A stretch of 64,000 nucleotides of DNA from the NCBI RefSeq assembly GCF_026420845.1, contig NZ_JAOWCB010000006.1, positions 124,001 through 188,000 of the forward strand. The letters run 5' to 3'. Shown piece after piece: positions 8,849 to 16,699 of the stretch; position 1 is the stretch's first letter, and each line of letters begins with the position of its first letter. A model generated the notes under the pieces. The model did not search any database and was not told where the DNA came from. It saw only the letters and a program-made list of their open reading frames with translations. A program made the position numbers and the translations under genes. This DNA is from Streptomyces sp. PR69 (lineage in GTDB: Bacteria; Actinomycetota; Actinomycetes; Streptomycetales; Streptomycetaceae).

Positions 8849-10123
8849 CTACTCCGCCTGCTCCGCGACCGCCGCCGCCCGGCCTATCTGCCCCAGCACC
8901 GCCGCGGGGCTGCCGCCCGGCTGCACGGCCTTGCCGATGGTCGTCTTGATGTTCTCGCTGACCTTCGCCCATGACGTCTTGCCGACGGGCGGCAGCACGG
9001 AGGACGGCAGCTCCTTCAGGAACGGCTGCAGCTCCTTGTGCGCGGCGTTCTGCTCCATCGCCTCGGACGCGGAGACGGTGACCGGCAGCAGATCGTTGTC
9101 CCCGGCGAACTTCAGCACGTTCTCGTCGCTGAAGACGAAGTCGAGGAACGCGCCGATCTCCTTGCGGTGCCCGTTCTGCTTGAAGCCCATGATCCAGTCG
9201 GCGACGCCCATCGACGACTTCGGCTTGCCCTCCTTGCCGGGCAGCGCCACCATGCCGAACTCCACGCCCGCCTTCTCGGCCGCCTGCATCAGGGAGGGGT
9301 GGCCGTTGAGCATGCCGACCTCGCCGCGGGTGAAGGCGGCGAAGGCGTCCTTGCGGTTGAGTTCGCCGGGGGCGACCGGACCGGTCAGCTTCTCGTCGAC
9401 GAGGTTGTCCTTCAGCCACTGGAAGGTGTTGATGTTCTCCTGGCTGTCGACGGAGTACTTGCCGACCGGGTCGACATAGCCGTCGCCGCCGCTCAGCAGC
9501 CACATCATCGTCTCGGCCTGCGCCTCCTCGGGGCCGAGCGGCAGCGCGAAGGGGTACTTGGCGTCCGTCTTGTCCTTCAGCTTCTCGGCCGCGCTCTTGA
9601 GGTCGGCCCAGGTCTTCAGGCCCGCGCCGTCGACTCCGGCCTCGGCGAGCAGCTTCTTGTTGTAGAAGAGCAGCCGGGTGGAGGCGACGAACGGCAGCCC
9701 GTACTGCACGAGCTTCATCTCGCCCGCGTCGGCGAGCGGGCCGAGGAAGTTGGACTGGACGGGGATGGACAGCAGCTGGTCGGCGCTGTAGAGCTTGCCC
9801 GCGGCGGCGTAGTCCGCGTACGCGCCGATCTGTGCGACGTCCGGGGCCTTGCCCGCCTCGACCATCTCGGCGACCTTGCGGTCGACGTCGCTCCAGGACT
9901 CGATCTGGACGTCGACCTTGATGCCGGGGTGCTCCTTCTCGAACGCGGCGGTCAGATCGGCCCAGTACTTCTTGCTGTTCTCGCCGCCCGCGACGTCGTA
10001 GTCGGCGGCGACCAGCTTCAGCGTGACGTCGCCAGAACCGCCGGAGCTGCCGCAGCCCGCGAGGGCTGCCGTCATGGCCAGTGCGGCGGCCGCCGCGGTC
10101 AATCCCAAGAAGCGCCGCTGCAC
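8849..10123 (-). CDS. ABC sugar-binding lipoprotein (family 1), orphan
   Basis: This 424-residue solute-binding protein has a signal peptide with lipobox LAGC, then a mature start GSSGGSGDVTLKLVAADYDVAGG. The body is MalE-like (LTAAFEKEHPGIKVDV, LLFYNKKLLAEAGV, WADLKSAAEKL). The start is GTG 10123 with GGGGAGAG six bases upstream. No permease genes are nearby, so it must work with permeases encoded elsewhere, and the shared ATPase MsiK is at 33853. It is divergent from the SIS-domain gene over a region holding a DasR-like operator, which suggests an amino-sugar or chitin-derived ligand. The ligand itself cannot be read from sequence. Confidence 0.92.
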   Translation of the reverse strand: MQRRFLGLTAAAAALAMTAALAGCGSSGGSGDVTLKLVAADYDVAGGENSKKYWADLTAAFEKEHPGIKVDVQIESWSDVDRKVAEMVEAGKAPDVAQIGAYADYAAAGKLYSADQLLSIPVQSNFLGPLADAGEMKLVQYGLPFVASTRLLFYNKKLLAEAGVDGAGLKTWADLKSAAEKLKDKTDAKYPFALPLGPEEAQAETMMWLLSGGDGYVDPVGKYSVDSQENINTFQWLKDNLVDEKLTGPVAPGELNRKDAFAAFTRGEVGMLNGHPSLMQAAEKAGVEFGMVALPGKEGKPKSSMGVADWIMGFKQNGHRKEIGAFLDFVFSDENVLKFAGDNDLLPVTVSASEAMEQNAAHKELQPFLKELPSSVLPPVGKTSWAKVSENIKTTIGKAVQPGGSPAAVLGQIGRAAAVAEQAE

Positions 10124-10181
10124 AGCTCTCCCCACCCTCTGTTCGCTCGAAATCAGCTGCGATTTTCTCCCATGCGCGGGT

Positions 10182-10199
10182 AGGAGGTCTACACCACCC
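10182..10199. promoter_or_regulatory. DasR-like operator (dre) candidate between divergent genes
   Basis: AGGTCTACACCA at 10185-10196 matches the DasR core TGGTCTAGACCA at 10 of 12 positions. It lies between the binding-protein gene and the SIS gene. DasR represses amino-sugar uptake and use genes in Streptomyces until glucosamine-6-phosphate rises; binding here is inferred. Confidence 0.6.
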
Positions 10200-10363
10200 C
10201 CCGGTTCAGCGGAAGGGGCCGGGGAGAAGCCGGGAAAAAGGAAGCAGGGAGCAGGCAGCAGGGAGCAGGAAGCCGCGGCCGCCGTTGCCCGCCGGCCGAG
10301 CGGACTGCTATGCACATGCCGTACGCCCCCACCCGTACGCACACCGCGAGGAGTCTGTCGCGC

Positions 10364-11257
10364 ATGTCCCGCACCGCAGCAGAGATAGCCACTCAGCCCG
10401 CCTGCTGGCGCAGGGCGGCCGAGGCCGCCGCCGTCTTCGAAGGGCTTCCGCGGCCGGGTGAGCGGGTCGCCGTCACCGGGTGCGGGACGTCGTGGTTCAT
10501 GGCGCTCGCCTACGCCGCGCTGCGGGAGGCGGCGGGGCACGGCGAGACGGACGCCTTCGCCTCCTCGGAGTTCCCGCGGGGCCGTTCGTACGACCGGGTG
10601 GTTGCGATCACCCGGTCGGGTACGACGACGGAGGTCCTCGATCTGCTCGCCGCCCTCAAGGGCGCGGCGCCCGCCCTGGCCCTGACCGCGGACCCGAAGA
10701 CGCCGGTCATGGACGCGGCGGACGCCGTCGCCGTACTGGACTGGGCGGATGAGGAGTCGGTCGTCCAGACCCGGTTCGCCACCACGGCGCTGGCGTTCCT
10801 GCGGGCCGGTCTCGGCCCCGTGCCGGGGGTGAAGCCGGTGGCCGAGGCGGCGGTGGACGCGGAGCTGGCGCTCACCGAACCGCTTCCCGAGGCGGCCGTC
10901 ACCGCCGAGCAGTGGACGTTCCTGGGGCGCGGCTGGACGTATGGCCTGGCGCTGGAGGCGGGTCTGAAGATGCGTGAGGCGGCGGGCGCGTGGACGGAGG
11001 CGTATCCGGCGATGGAGTACCGCCACGGGCCGGTCTCGATCACCGGGCCGGGGCGGGTGGCCTGGGTGTTCGGTCCCGTCCCCGAGGGGCTGGCGGCCGA
11101 TGTCACCCGTGTCGGCGGCACGCTGGTCGCCCATGGGGCGGCGGACCCGCTCGCCGATCTCATCCGGGCGCAGCGCCTTGCGGTGACCCTCGCGGAGTCC
11201 CGCGGCCTCGACCCCGACCGGCCCCGCAATCTCACCCGGAGCGTGATTCTCTCCTGA
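10364..11257 (+). CDS. SIS-domain sugar isomerase/deaminase-like protein
   Basis: This 297-residue protein has two SIS folds of the GlmS-isomerase/AgaS type. Motifs are VTGCGTSWFMALAYA (about 36-50), ITRSGTTTEVLDLL, and a C-terminal LGRGWTYGLALEAGLKMREA with EYRHGPVS. Such proteins bind or isomerise amino-sugar phosphates. The start is ATG 10364 with GAGGAG 11 bases upstream. It lies upstream of the ROK kinase and nagA and is probably part of the same amino-sugar pathway, perhaps as a glucosamine-6-phosphate deaminase. The exact reaction is uncertain. Confidence 0.88.
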   Translation: MSRTAAEIATQPACWRRAAEAAAVFEGLPRPGERVAVTGCGTSWFMALAYAALREAAGHGETDAFASSEFPRGRSYDRVVAITRSGTTTEVLDLLAALKGAAPALALTADPKTPVMDAADAVAVLDWADEESVVQTRFATTALAFLRAGLGPVPGVKPVAEAAVDAELALTEPLPEAAVTAEQWTFLGRGWTYGLALEAGLKMREAAGAWTEAYPAMEYRHGPVSITGPGRVAWVFGPVPEGLAADVTRVGGTLVAHGAADPLADLIRAQRLAVTLAESRGLDPDRPRNLTRSVILS

Positions 11258-11350
11258 AGCCCCACGAGCCCCCACAGGGCCGCGAGGAGGCCGTCCTGGA
11301 CACCCGCAGGGCGGCCTCCGGTTTGTAAGCGGGCACAACAATCCCTCCCC

Positions 11351-11366
11351 AGTGGACTAGACCTTT
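11351..11366 (+). promoter_or_regulatory. DasR-like operator (dre) upstream of nagK-nagA
   Basis: AGTGGACTAGACCTTT resembles the dre consensus AGTGGTCTAGACCACT, with the central CTAGACC intact and 10 of 12 core positions matching. It lies 28 bp before the GTG start of the ROK kinase, a natural place for a repressor site. The nagKA genes are known DasR targets in S. coelicolor. Confidence 0.75.
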
Positions 11367-11393
11367 CCTCCGCGGGACGTCAGACTGTCCCCC

Positions 11394-12326
11394 GTGAGAC
11401 ACGTCATCGCCCTCGATGTGGGCGGCACCGGGATGAAGGCCGCCCTCGTCGCGGCCGACGGAACGCTGCTGCACGAAGCGCGGCGCGCCACCGGCCGGGA
11501 GCGCGGCCCGGACGCCGTCGTCACCTCGATCCTCGACTTCGCCGCCGGCCTCCGCGCGTACGGGGCCGAGCACCTGGGCCGCCCCGCCGACGCCGCCGGG
11601 GTCGCCGTCCCCGGCATCGTCGACGCCGCGCAGGGCATCGCGGTCTACGCCGCGAACCTCGGCTGGCGCGACGTCCCGCTGCGCGCCCTGCTCTCCGAAC
11701 GCCTCGGCCGGGCGCCCGTCGCCCTCGGGCATGACGTACGCACCGGCGGCCTCGCCGAGGGCCGCATCGGCGCGGGCAGGGGCGCGGACCGCTTTCTGTT
11801 CGTGCCGCTGGGCACCGGGATCGCCGGAGCCATCGGCATCGCCGGGGCCATCGAGGCAGGCGCCCATGGCTGCGCGGGCGAGATCGGGCATATCGTCGTC
11901 CGCCCCGGCGGCCCCGCCTGCGGCTGCGGCCAGCGCGGCTGTCTGGAGACCCTCGCCTCCGCCTCCGCCGTCACCCGCGCCTGGGCCGACGCCACGGGCG
12001 ACCCGGACGCCGACGCCGCCGACTGCGCCAAGGCCGTCGCGTCCGGGGACCCGGACGCCATACGCGTCTGGCAGAACGCCGTCGACGCGCTCGCCGACGG
12101 GCTGGTCACGGCGCTCACCCTGCTGGACCCCCGCACACTGATCATCGGTGGCGGTCTCGCCGAGGCGGGAGAAACCTTGTTCACACCCCTGCGGGCCGCG
12201 GTCGAGCGCCGCGTCACCTTCCAGAAGCTGCCCTCCATCGTCCCGGCAGCCCTCGGGGACACCGCCGGATGCCTGGGCGCGGGGCTGCTCGCCTGGGATC
12301 TACTCGCCACGGAGGTAACAGCCTGA
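11394..12326 (+). CDS. nagK: ROK-family sugar kinase, probably N-acetylglucosamine kinase
   Basis: This 310-residue ROK kinase has the N-terminal ATP motif ALDVGGTGMKAALV, the ROK zinc signature GCAGEIGHIVV through CGCGQRGCLE (Cys residues near 181-188), and a C-terminal LIIGGGLAEAG. It phosphorylates a hexose, and the one-base overlap with nagA (TGATG at 12324-12328) points to N-acetylglucosamine. The GTG start at 11394 has no strong ribosome site. A DasR-like operator precedes it. Confidence 0.9.
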   Translation: MRHVIALDVGGTGMKAALVAADGTLLHEARRATGRERGPDAVVTSILDFAAGLRAYGAEHLGRPADAAGVAVPGIVDAAQGIAVYAANLGWRDVPLRALLSERLGRAPVALGHDVRTGGLAEGRIGAGRGADRFLFVPLGTGIAGAIGIAGAIEAGAHGCAGEIGHIVVRPGGPACGCGQRGCLETLASASAVTRAWADATGDPDADAADCAKAVASGDPDAIRVWQNAVDALADGLVTALTLLDPRTLIIGGGLAEAGETLFTPLRAAVERRVTFQKLPSIVPAALGDTAGCLGAGLLAWDLLATEVTA

Positions 12327-13552
12327 TGGCCGCAAGCGCCACCCGCGCCCACACCAAAGACGGACCGCCCCTCGCGGACCGCGTACGGCACAGCGGCCGC
12401 ACCCGCGACGGCGGTACGACGATCCTCACCGGCGCCCGTGTCGTGCTGCCCACCGGCGTCGTCGACCAGGGGCGGGTCATCGTCGAGCGCGGGCGCATCG
12501 CCGGCGCCGCGCACCCCGACGCCCCGGCGCTGGATCTGTCCGGGCACTGGATCGTCCCCGGCTTCGTCGACATCCACAACCACGGCGGCGGCGGGGCCTC
12601 CTTCACCTCCGGCTCCGCCGAGGACGTGCTGCGGGGCGTGGCGACCCACCGCGAGCACGGCACCACCACGCTGATGGCCTCCACCGTCACCGGCGATCTG
12701 GGGTTCCTCGCCCACCGCGCCGGGTTCCTCTCGGAACTCGTCGAGCAGGGCGACCTCGCGGGCATCCACTTCGAGGGCCCGTTCATCTCGCCCTGCCGCA
12801 AGGGCGCGCACAGCGAGGCGCTGCTGCGCGACCCGGACCCGGCCGAGGTGCGCAAACTGCTCGACGCCTCCCGCGGGGCCGCCAGGATGGTCACCCTCGC
12901 CACCGAGCTGCCCGGCGGCATCGACTCCGTACGCCTGCTCGCCGAACACGGCGTGATCGCCGCCGTCGGCCACACCGACGCGACATACGAGCAGACCGTC
13001 GAGGCGATCGAGGCGGGCGCGACCGTCGCCACGCATCTGTTCAACGCCATGCCGCCGCTCGGCCACCGCGCCCCCGGCCCGATCGCCGCACTGCTGGAGG
13101 ACGAGCGGGTCACCGTCGAGCTGATCAACGACGGCACTCATCTGCATCCGGCCGCGCTGGAGCTGGCGTTCCACCGCGCGGGCGCGCAGCGCGTCGCGTT
13201 CGTCACGGACGCCATGGACGCGGCGGGCTTCGGCGACGGCCGCTATCAGCTCGGCCCGCTGGAGGTGGAGGTCAAGGAGGGTGTGGCACGGCTGGTGGAG
13301 GGCGGCTCCATCGCGGGCTCCACGCTCACTCTGGACACCGCGTTCCGACGGGCCGTCACCGTCGACCGGCTGCCGGTGGAGGATGTCGTTCAGGCCATTT
13401 CCGCCAACCCGGCGCGGCTGCTCGGGATGTACGACACCGTAGGGTCCCTGGAGCCCGGCAAGGACGCCGACCTGGTGGTTCTGGATGACTCATTCACCCT
13501 CAAGGGTGTGATGCGCAAGGGCGAATGGGTGGTTGAGCCCCAAGTAGGGTGA
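12326..13552 (+). CDS. nagA: N-acetylglucosamine-6-phosphate deacetylase
   Basis: This 408-residue amidohydrolase releases acetate from GlcNAc-6-phosphate to give glucosamine-6-phosphate, the DasR effector. Motifs are the metal pair VDIHNHGGGG, GIHFEGPFISPCRKGAH, VGHTDATYEQ, THLFNAMPPLGHR and FVTDAMDAAG. The first 30 residues are an unconserved hydrophilic extension. The start overlaps the kinase stop by one base, so translation is coupled and GGAGG lies just inside the kinase end. A hairpin terminator follows 20 bp after the stop. Confidence 0.95.
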   Translation: MAASATRAHTKDGPPLADRVRHSGRTRDGGTTILTGARVVLPTGVVDQGRVIVERGRIAGAAHPDAPALDLSGHWIVPGFVDIHNHGGGGASFTSGSAEDVLRGVATHREHGTTTLMASTVTGDLGFLAHRAGFLSELVEQGDLAGIHFEGPFISPCRKGAHSEALLRDPDPAEVRKLLDASRGAARMVTLATELPGGIDSVRLLAEHGVIAAVGHTDATYEQTVEAIEAGATVATHLFNAMPPLGHRAPGPIAALLEDERVTVELINDGTHLHPAALELAFHRAGAQRVAFVTDAMDAAGFGDGRYQLGPLEVEVKEGVARLVEGGSIAGSTLTLDTAFRRAVTVDRLPVEDVVQAISANPARLLGMYDTVGSLEPGKDADLVVLDDSFTLKGVMRKGEWVVEPQVG

Positions 13553-13571
13553 TTTCTGAGCAACTTATGGC

Positions 13572-13607
13572 AAGGCGGTTGGTCCAGGGGTCTGGGCCAA
13601 CCGCCTT
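13572..13607 (+). terminator. Terminator after nagA
   Basis: Perfect 11-bp arms (AAGGCGGTTGG at 13572-13582 and its complement at 13597-13607) with a 14-base loop lie 20 bp after the nagA stop codon. Confidence 0.85.
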
Positions 13608-13640
13608 CCGTTTGGCATGATCAGGTCCCGCACGAAACAG

Positions 13641-13693
13641 CACGACAGCACGGCAGCGACACAGCGCTACAGCGCTACAGCACGACAGCACGG
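13641..13693. repeat. Short direct repeats upstream of the PfkB kinase
   Basis: A 13-bp sequence CACGACAGCACGG occurs at 13641-13653 and again at 13681-13693, with two copies of GCTACAGC between them. It lies just upstream of the kinase start, where a regulator could bind; no known operator is recognised. Confidence 0.55.
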
Positions 13694-13715
13694 ACGTCCG
13701 CGGGGGTGAAGAGAA

Positions 13716-14648
13716 GTGATCCTGACGGTCACGCTCAACACCGCCCTCGACCTCACCTACCACGTCCCGGCGCTGACCCCGCACGCCGGCCACCGGGTGA
13801 CCGAGGTGCGCGAACGCCCCGGCGGCAAGGGGCTCAACGTCGCACGCGTACTCGCCGCGCTGGGCCGGGAGACCGTCGTCACCGGCTTCGCGGGCGGCCC
13901 CACCGGCGCGCTGGTGCGCGAGCTGCTCGCCTCCGCGCACCAGACGACGGCCGCGCCCCATGACGCGCTGGTCCCCATCGCCGGGAGCTCCCGCCGCACG
14001 GTCGCCGTCGTCGACGGCACGACCGGGGACACCACTCAGCTCAACGAGCCGGGCCCGGCCGTCACCCCGCAGGAGTGGACGGCCTTCCTCGACGCCTACG
14101 GGGCGCTGCTGCGCGACGCCGAGGCCGTGGCGCTGTGCGGCAGCCTGCCGCCCGGCATCCATGTCGGGGCCTATGCGGAACTGGTGCGCCGCGCCCGCTC
14201 CGCGGGCGTCCCCGCACTGCTGGACACCAGCGGCGAACCGCTGCGCCGCGGCATCGCCGCCCGCCCCGATCTGATCAAGCCCAACGCCGAGGAGCTGGCC
14301 CAGCTCACCGGCGCCCGCGAACCGCTGCGCGCCACCCGCGACGCCCGCCGCCGCGGCGCACACGCCGTGGTCACCTCGCTCGGCCCGAAGGGCCTGCTCG
14401 CGCTCACGCCGGACGGGGTGTGGCAGGCGACGCCCCCGGAGCCGATGCGGGGCAACCCGGCAGGCGCGGGCGACTCCGCGGTCGCGGGCCTGCTCTCCGG
14501 GCTCGTCGACGGCCTCGACTGGCCCGGCCGGCTCATCCGCGCCGCCGCCCTGTCGGCGGCCACCGTCCTCTCCCCCACGGCAGGCGACTTCGACCGCGAG
14601 GTCTATGAGTCCCTGCTGTCCCGCATCACCGTCACGGAGTCCCCTTAG
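13716..14648 (+). CDS. PfkB-family hexose-phosphate kinase (1-phosphofructokinase/tagatose-6-P kinase type)
   Basis: This 310-residue ribokinase-fold kinase starts ILTVTLNTALDLTY, the 1-phosphofructokinase/LacC N-terminal pattern, and has RPGGKGLNVARVLAALG and NPAGAGDSAVAGLLSGL (catalytic Asp in GAGDS, anion hole). It phosphorylates a sugar phosphate to a bisphosphate. A class II ketose-bisphosphate aldolase follows 70 bp downstream, which fits a tagatose- or fructose-bisphosphate route. The GTG start at 13716 follows GAAGAGAA. Confidence 0.88.
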   Translation: MILTVTLNTALDLTYHVPALTPHAGHRVTEVRERPGGKGLNVARVLAALGRETVVTGFAGGPTGALVRELLASAHQTTAAPHDALVPIAGSSRRTVAVVDGTTGDTTQLNEPGPAVTPQEWTAFLDAYGALLRDAEAVALCGSLPPGIHVGAYAELVRRARSAGVPALLDTSGEPLRRGIAARPDLIKPNAEELAQLTGAREPLRATRDARRRGAHAVVTSLGPKGLLALTPDGVWQATPPEPMRGNPAGAGDSAVAGLLSGLVDGLDWPGRLIRAAALSAATVLSPTAGDFDREVYESLLSRITVTESP

Positions 14649-14718
14649 GTCCCCTTAAGTCCCCCACCCCCTCGTAAGAGCCATAGGCCGTAAGAGGCGA
14701 CAGAAGGCAGGGAGCGGC

Positions 14719-15567
14719 ATGACACTCGTCACCACCGGTGAGCTGGTCTCGGCGGCCTCGGCCGAGGGCCGGGGCATCGCCGCGTTCAACGTCATCACCC
14801 TGGAGCACGCCGAGGCGATCGCCGCCGGGGCCGAGCAGGCGGCCGCCCCCGCCATCCTGCAGGTGTCGGAGAACGCGGTGCGGTTCCACGGCGGACGGCT
14901 CGGCCCGATCGCCGCCGCCGCGGCGGCCGTGGCCCGTGCCTCCTCCGCGCCGCTCGCCCTCCATCTCGACCATGTCGTCTCGCCCGGACTGCTGCGCGCC
15001 GCCCATGACGAGGGCTTCAGCTCGGTCATGTTCGACGCCTCGAAGCTGAGTTACGACGAGAACGTCAAGGCCACCGCGGAAGCCGTCCGCTGGGGACACC
15101 AGCGCGGCATCTGGGTCGAGGCGGAGCTGGGGGAGGTCGGCGGCAAGGACGGCGAGGCGCCGCTCGGCGCACACGCCCCCGGGGCGCGTACGGACCCGGC
15201 GGAGGCCGCCGCCTACGTCGCGGACACCGGCGTGGACGCGCTCGCCGTCGCCGTCGGCTCCACCCACGCCATGACGGAGCGTACGGCCGCACTGGACCAT
15301 GAGCTGATCCGCAGACTGCGTGAGGCCGTGCCGGTGCCGCTGGTGCTGCACGGGTCGAGCGGCGTGCCGGACGGCGAGCTGCGGGCCGCGCTCTCCGCGG
15401 GCATGGTCAAGATCAATGTCGGTACGGCGCTGAACACGGCCTTCACGGGTGCGGTGCGCGCCTTCCAGGAGGCGCACCCCGGCGTGGTCGACCCCCGGAA
15501 ATACCTCGTCCCGGCCCGCGAGGCGATGGCCGGGACGGTGGCGGGCTTCCTGGGGCTGCTCAGCTGA
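14719..15567 (+). CDS. Class II ketose-bisphosphate aldolase (GatY/KbaY/Fba type)
   Basis: This 282-residue zinc aldolase cleaves a ketose-1,6-bisphosphate to dihydroxyacetone phosphate and glyceraldehyde-3-phosphate. It shows AFNVITLEHAEAI, the zinc-binding LHLDHV (about 77-82), VEAELGEVGGKDG, and the phosphate-binding LHGSSGVPD and KINVGTALN. The start is ATG 14719 behind GGCAGGGAGC. With the PfkB kinase upstream, it most simply completes tagatose/galactosamine or fructose-bisphosphate catabolism. The substrate stereochemistry cannot be told by eye. Confidence 0.92.
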   Translation: MTLVTTGELVSAASAEGRGIAAFNVITLEHAEAIAAGAEQAAAPAILQVSENAVRFHGGRLGPIAAAAAAVARASSAPLALHLDHVVSPGLLRAAHDEGFSSVMFDASKLSYDENVKATAEAVRWGHQRGIWVEAELGEVGGKDGEAPLGAHAPGARTDPAEAAAYVADTGVDALAVAVGSTHAMTERTAALDHELIRRLREAVPVPLVLHGSSGVPDGELRAALSAGMVKINVGTALNTAFTGAVRAFQEAHPGVVDPRKYLVPAREAMAGTVAGFLGLLS

Positions 15568-15586
15568 GCAGCCGCAGCGCAGCTGG

Positions 15587-16585
15587 TCAGCTGACCTGGC
15601 CGGACTTCAGCCACACCTGATCGAGATACGCCTCGCACTGATCGCCCTGCTCGCAGGAGATCTTGAGGTCGTTCTTGCCCTTGTCGAGGTTGACGTAGGC
15701 GTACGTGCGGGTCCAGCCCTTCTCCCAGTCGCCCTCCTCGGCCTTGGCGAAGTTCGACATATTGATCGAACGGGGGTCGCCGCCGTTGATCGTCAGCGAG
15801 GTCTTGGCGTCCTTGCCGGGGACGGCATAGGTGATGAAGAGCGTGTACTGACCGGCCTCCGGCACCTCCACCGACCAGCTCGCGGAGCCGCCGGCGCCGT
15901 TGAACACCACATACGCGCCGTCCGCGCCCTTCGCGCCCGCGACATCCGTGGCGAGGGCCGCGGGCGGCCCCAGGGTCAGGGTCGCCGCGTCCTGCTTGGG
16001 CAGCTCGGTCGGGGACGCGGACGGGGATGCCTCGCCGTCCGTGCTGGGCCCGACGGACCCGGCGGACGGCTTCTTGCCCGCGGGGTTCTGGGAGCCGCCG
16101 TCGGCCTTGTCGCCTTCCTCGCCGCCCCTGGTCATCAGCGCCGCGGCAATGCCGATGACGACCACGGCGACGACGGCTATCGCGCCGATCAGCAGCCCCT
16201 TGGTGTTCGGGCCGCGGCCGCCGCCGCGACCGCCGCCCTGTCCCGGCGCGCTGGCCGGAGGCGGGTGCTGCATACCCGCCCCGCCGCCGTAGGTCTCCGG
16301 GGCGGCGTAGTGGGCGGCCGGCTGCTGGCCGTACGGGGCCTGCTGGCCGTATGCCTGCGCCTGCTGCTGGGGCGGCTGCGGCGGACCGTACGCACGGCGC
16401 TCACCGACCGTGCGCACCTGGTTGTACGAGGTTCTGGGGACCCCCGGCTGCTGCGCGGCGGGACCGGGGTAGCCGTATCCGCCCTGACGGGGCGGGGTGG
16501 CGCCCGATGCCTGCCCGTCCGCGTACAGGTAGCCGAACGGGTCGTCGTCCTCGGGCGTGCTCGCGCCGTTCTTCGCGGCCGTCAT
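15587..16585 (-). CDS. Single-pass membrane protein with extracellular CBM35-like domain
   Basis: This 332-residue protein has a cytoplasmic Gly/Pro/Gln/Tyr-rich region (1-130, PYGQQPAAHYAAP type), one membrane helix (about 131-151, LLIGAIAVVAVVVIGIAAAL), a Ser/Pro-rich linker, and a C-terminal beta-sandwich of the CBM35 type (SWSVEVPEAGQYTLFITYAV, NLDKGKNDLKISCE). The two Cys near the end (SCEQGDQCE) may form a disulphide. It probably binds glycans at the cell surface. It is convergent with the aldolase. The ribosome site AAGGAG is good. Confidence 0.85.
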   Translation of the reverse strand: MTAAKNGASTPEDDDPFGYLYADGQASGATPPRQGGYGYPGPAAQQPGVPRTSYNQVRTVGERRAYGPPQPPQQQAQAYGQQAPYGQQPAAHYAAPETYGGGAGMQHPPPASAPGQGGGRGGGRGPNTKGLLIGAIAVVAVVVIGIAAALMTRGGEEGDKADGGSQNPAGKKPSAGSVGPSTDGEASPSASPTELPKQDAATLTLGPPAALATDVAGAKGADGAYVVFNGAGGSASWSVEVPEAGQYTLFITYAVPGKDAKTSLTINGGDPRSINMSNFAKAEEGDWEKGWTRTYAYVNLDKGKNDLKISCEQGDQCEAYLDQVWLKSGQVS

Positions 16586-16699
16586 CCCTAGTCACTCCTT
16601 ACCCTGTCGTCGGCACAACGCCGACGCGGGCGAGCCTACCCGGTTCGGAGTAACGCAAGGGGCCACGTTTGACGCAGCACGGGCTCTGTCCCCGCGGGC

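Noticed and set aside
10124-11341. Upstream extension of the binding-protein frame to 11341
   Set aside because: The extension is an antisense shadow of the SIS gene; the lipoprotein signal peptide and ribosome site fix the start at 10123.
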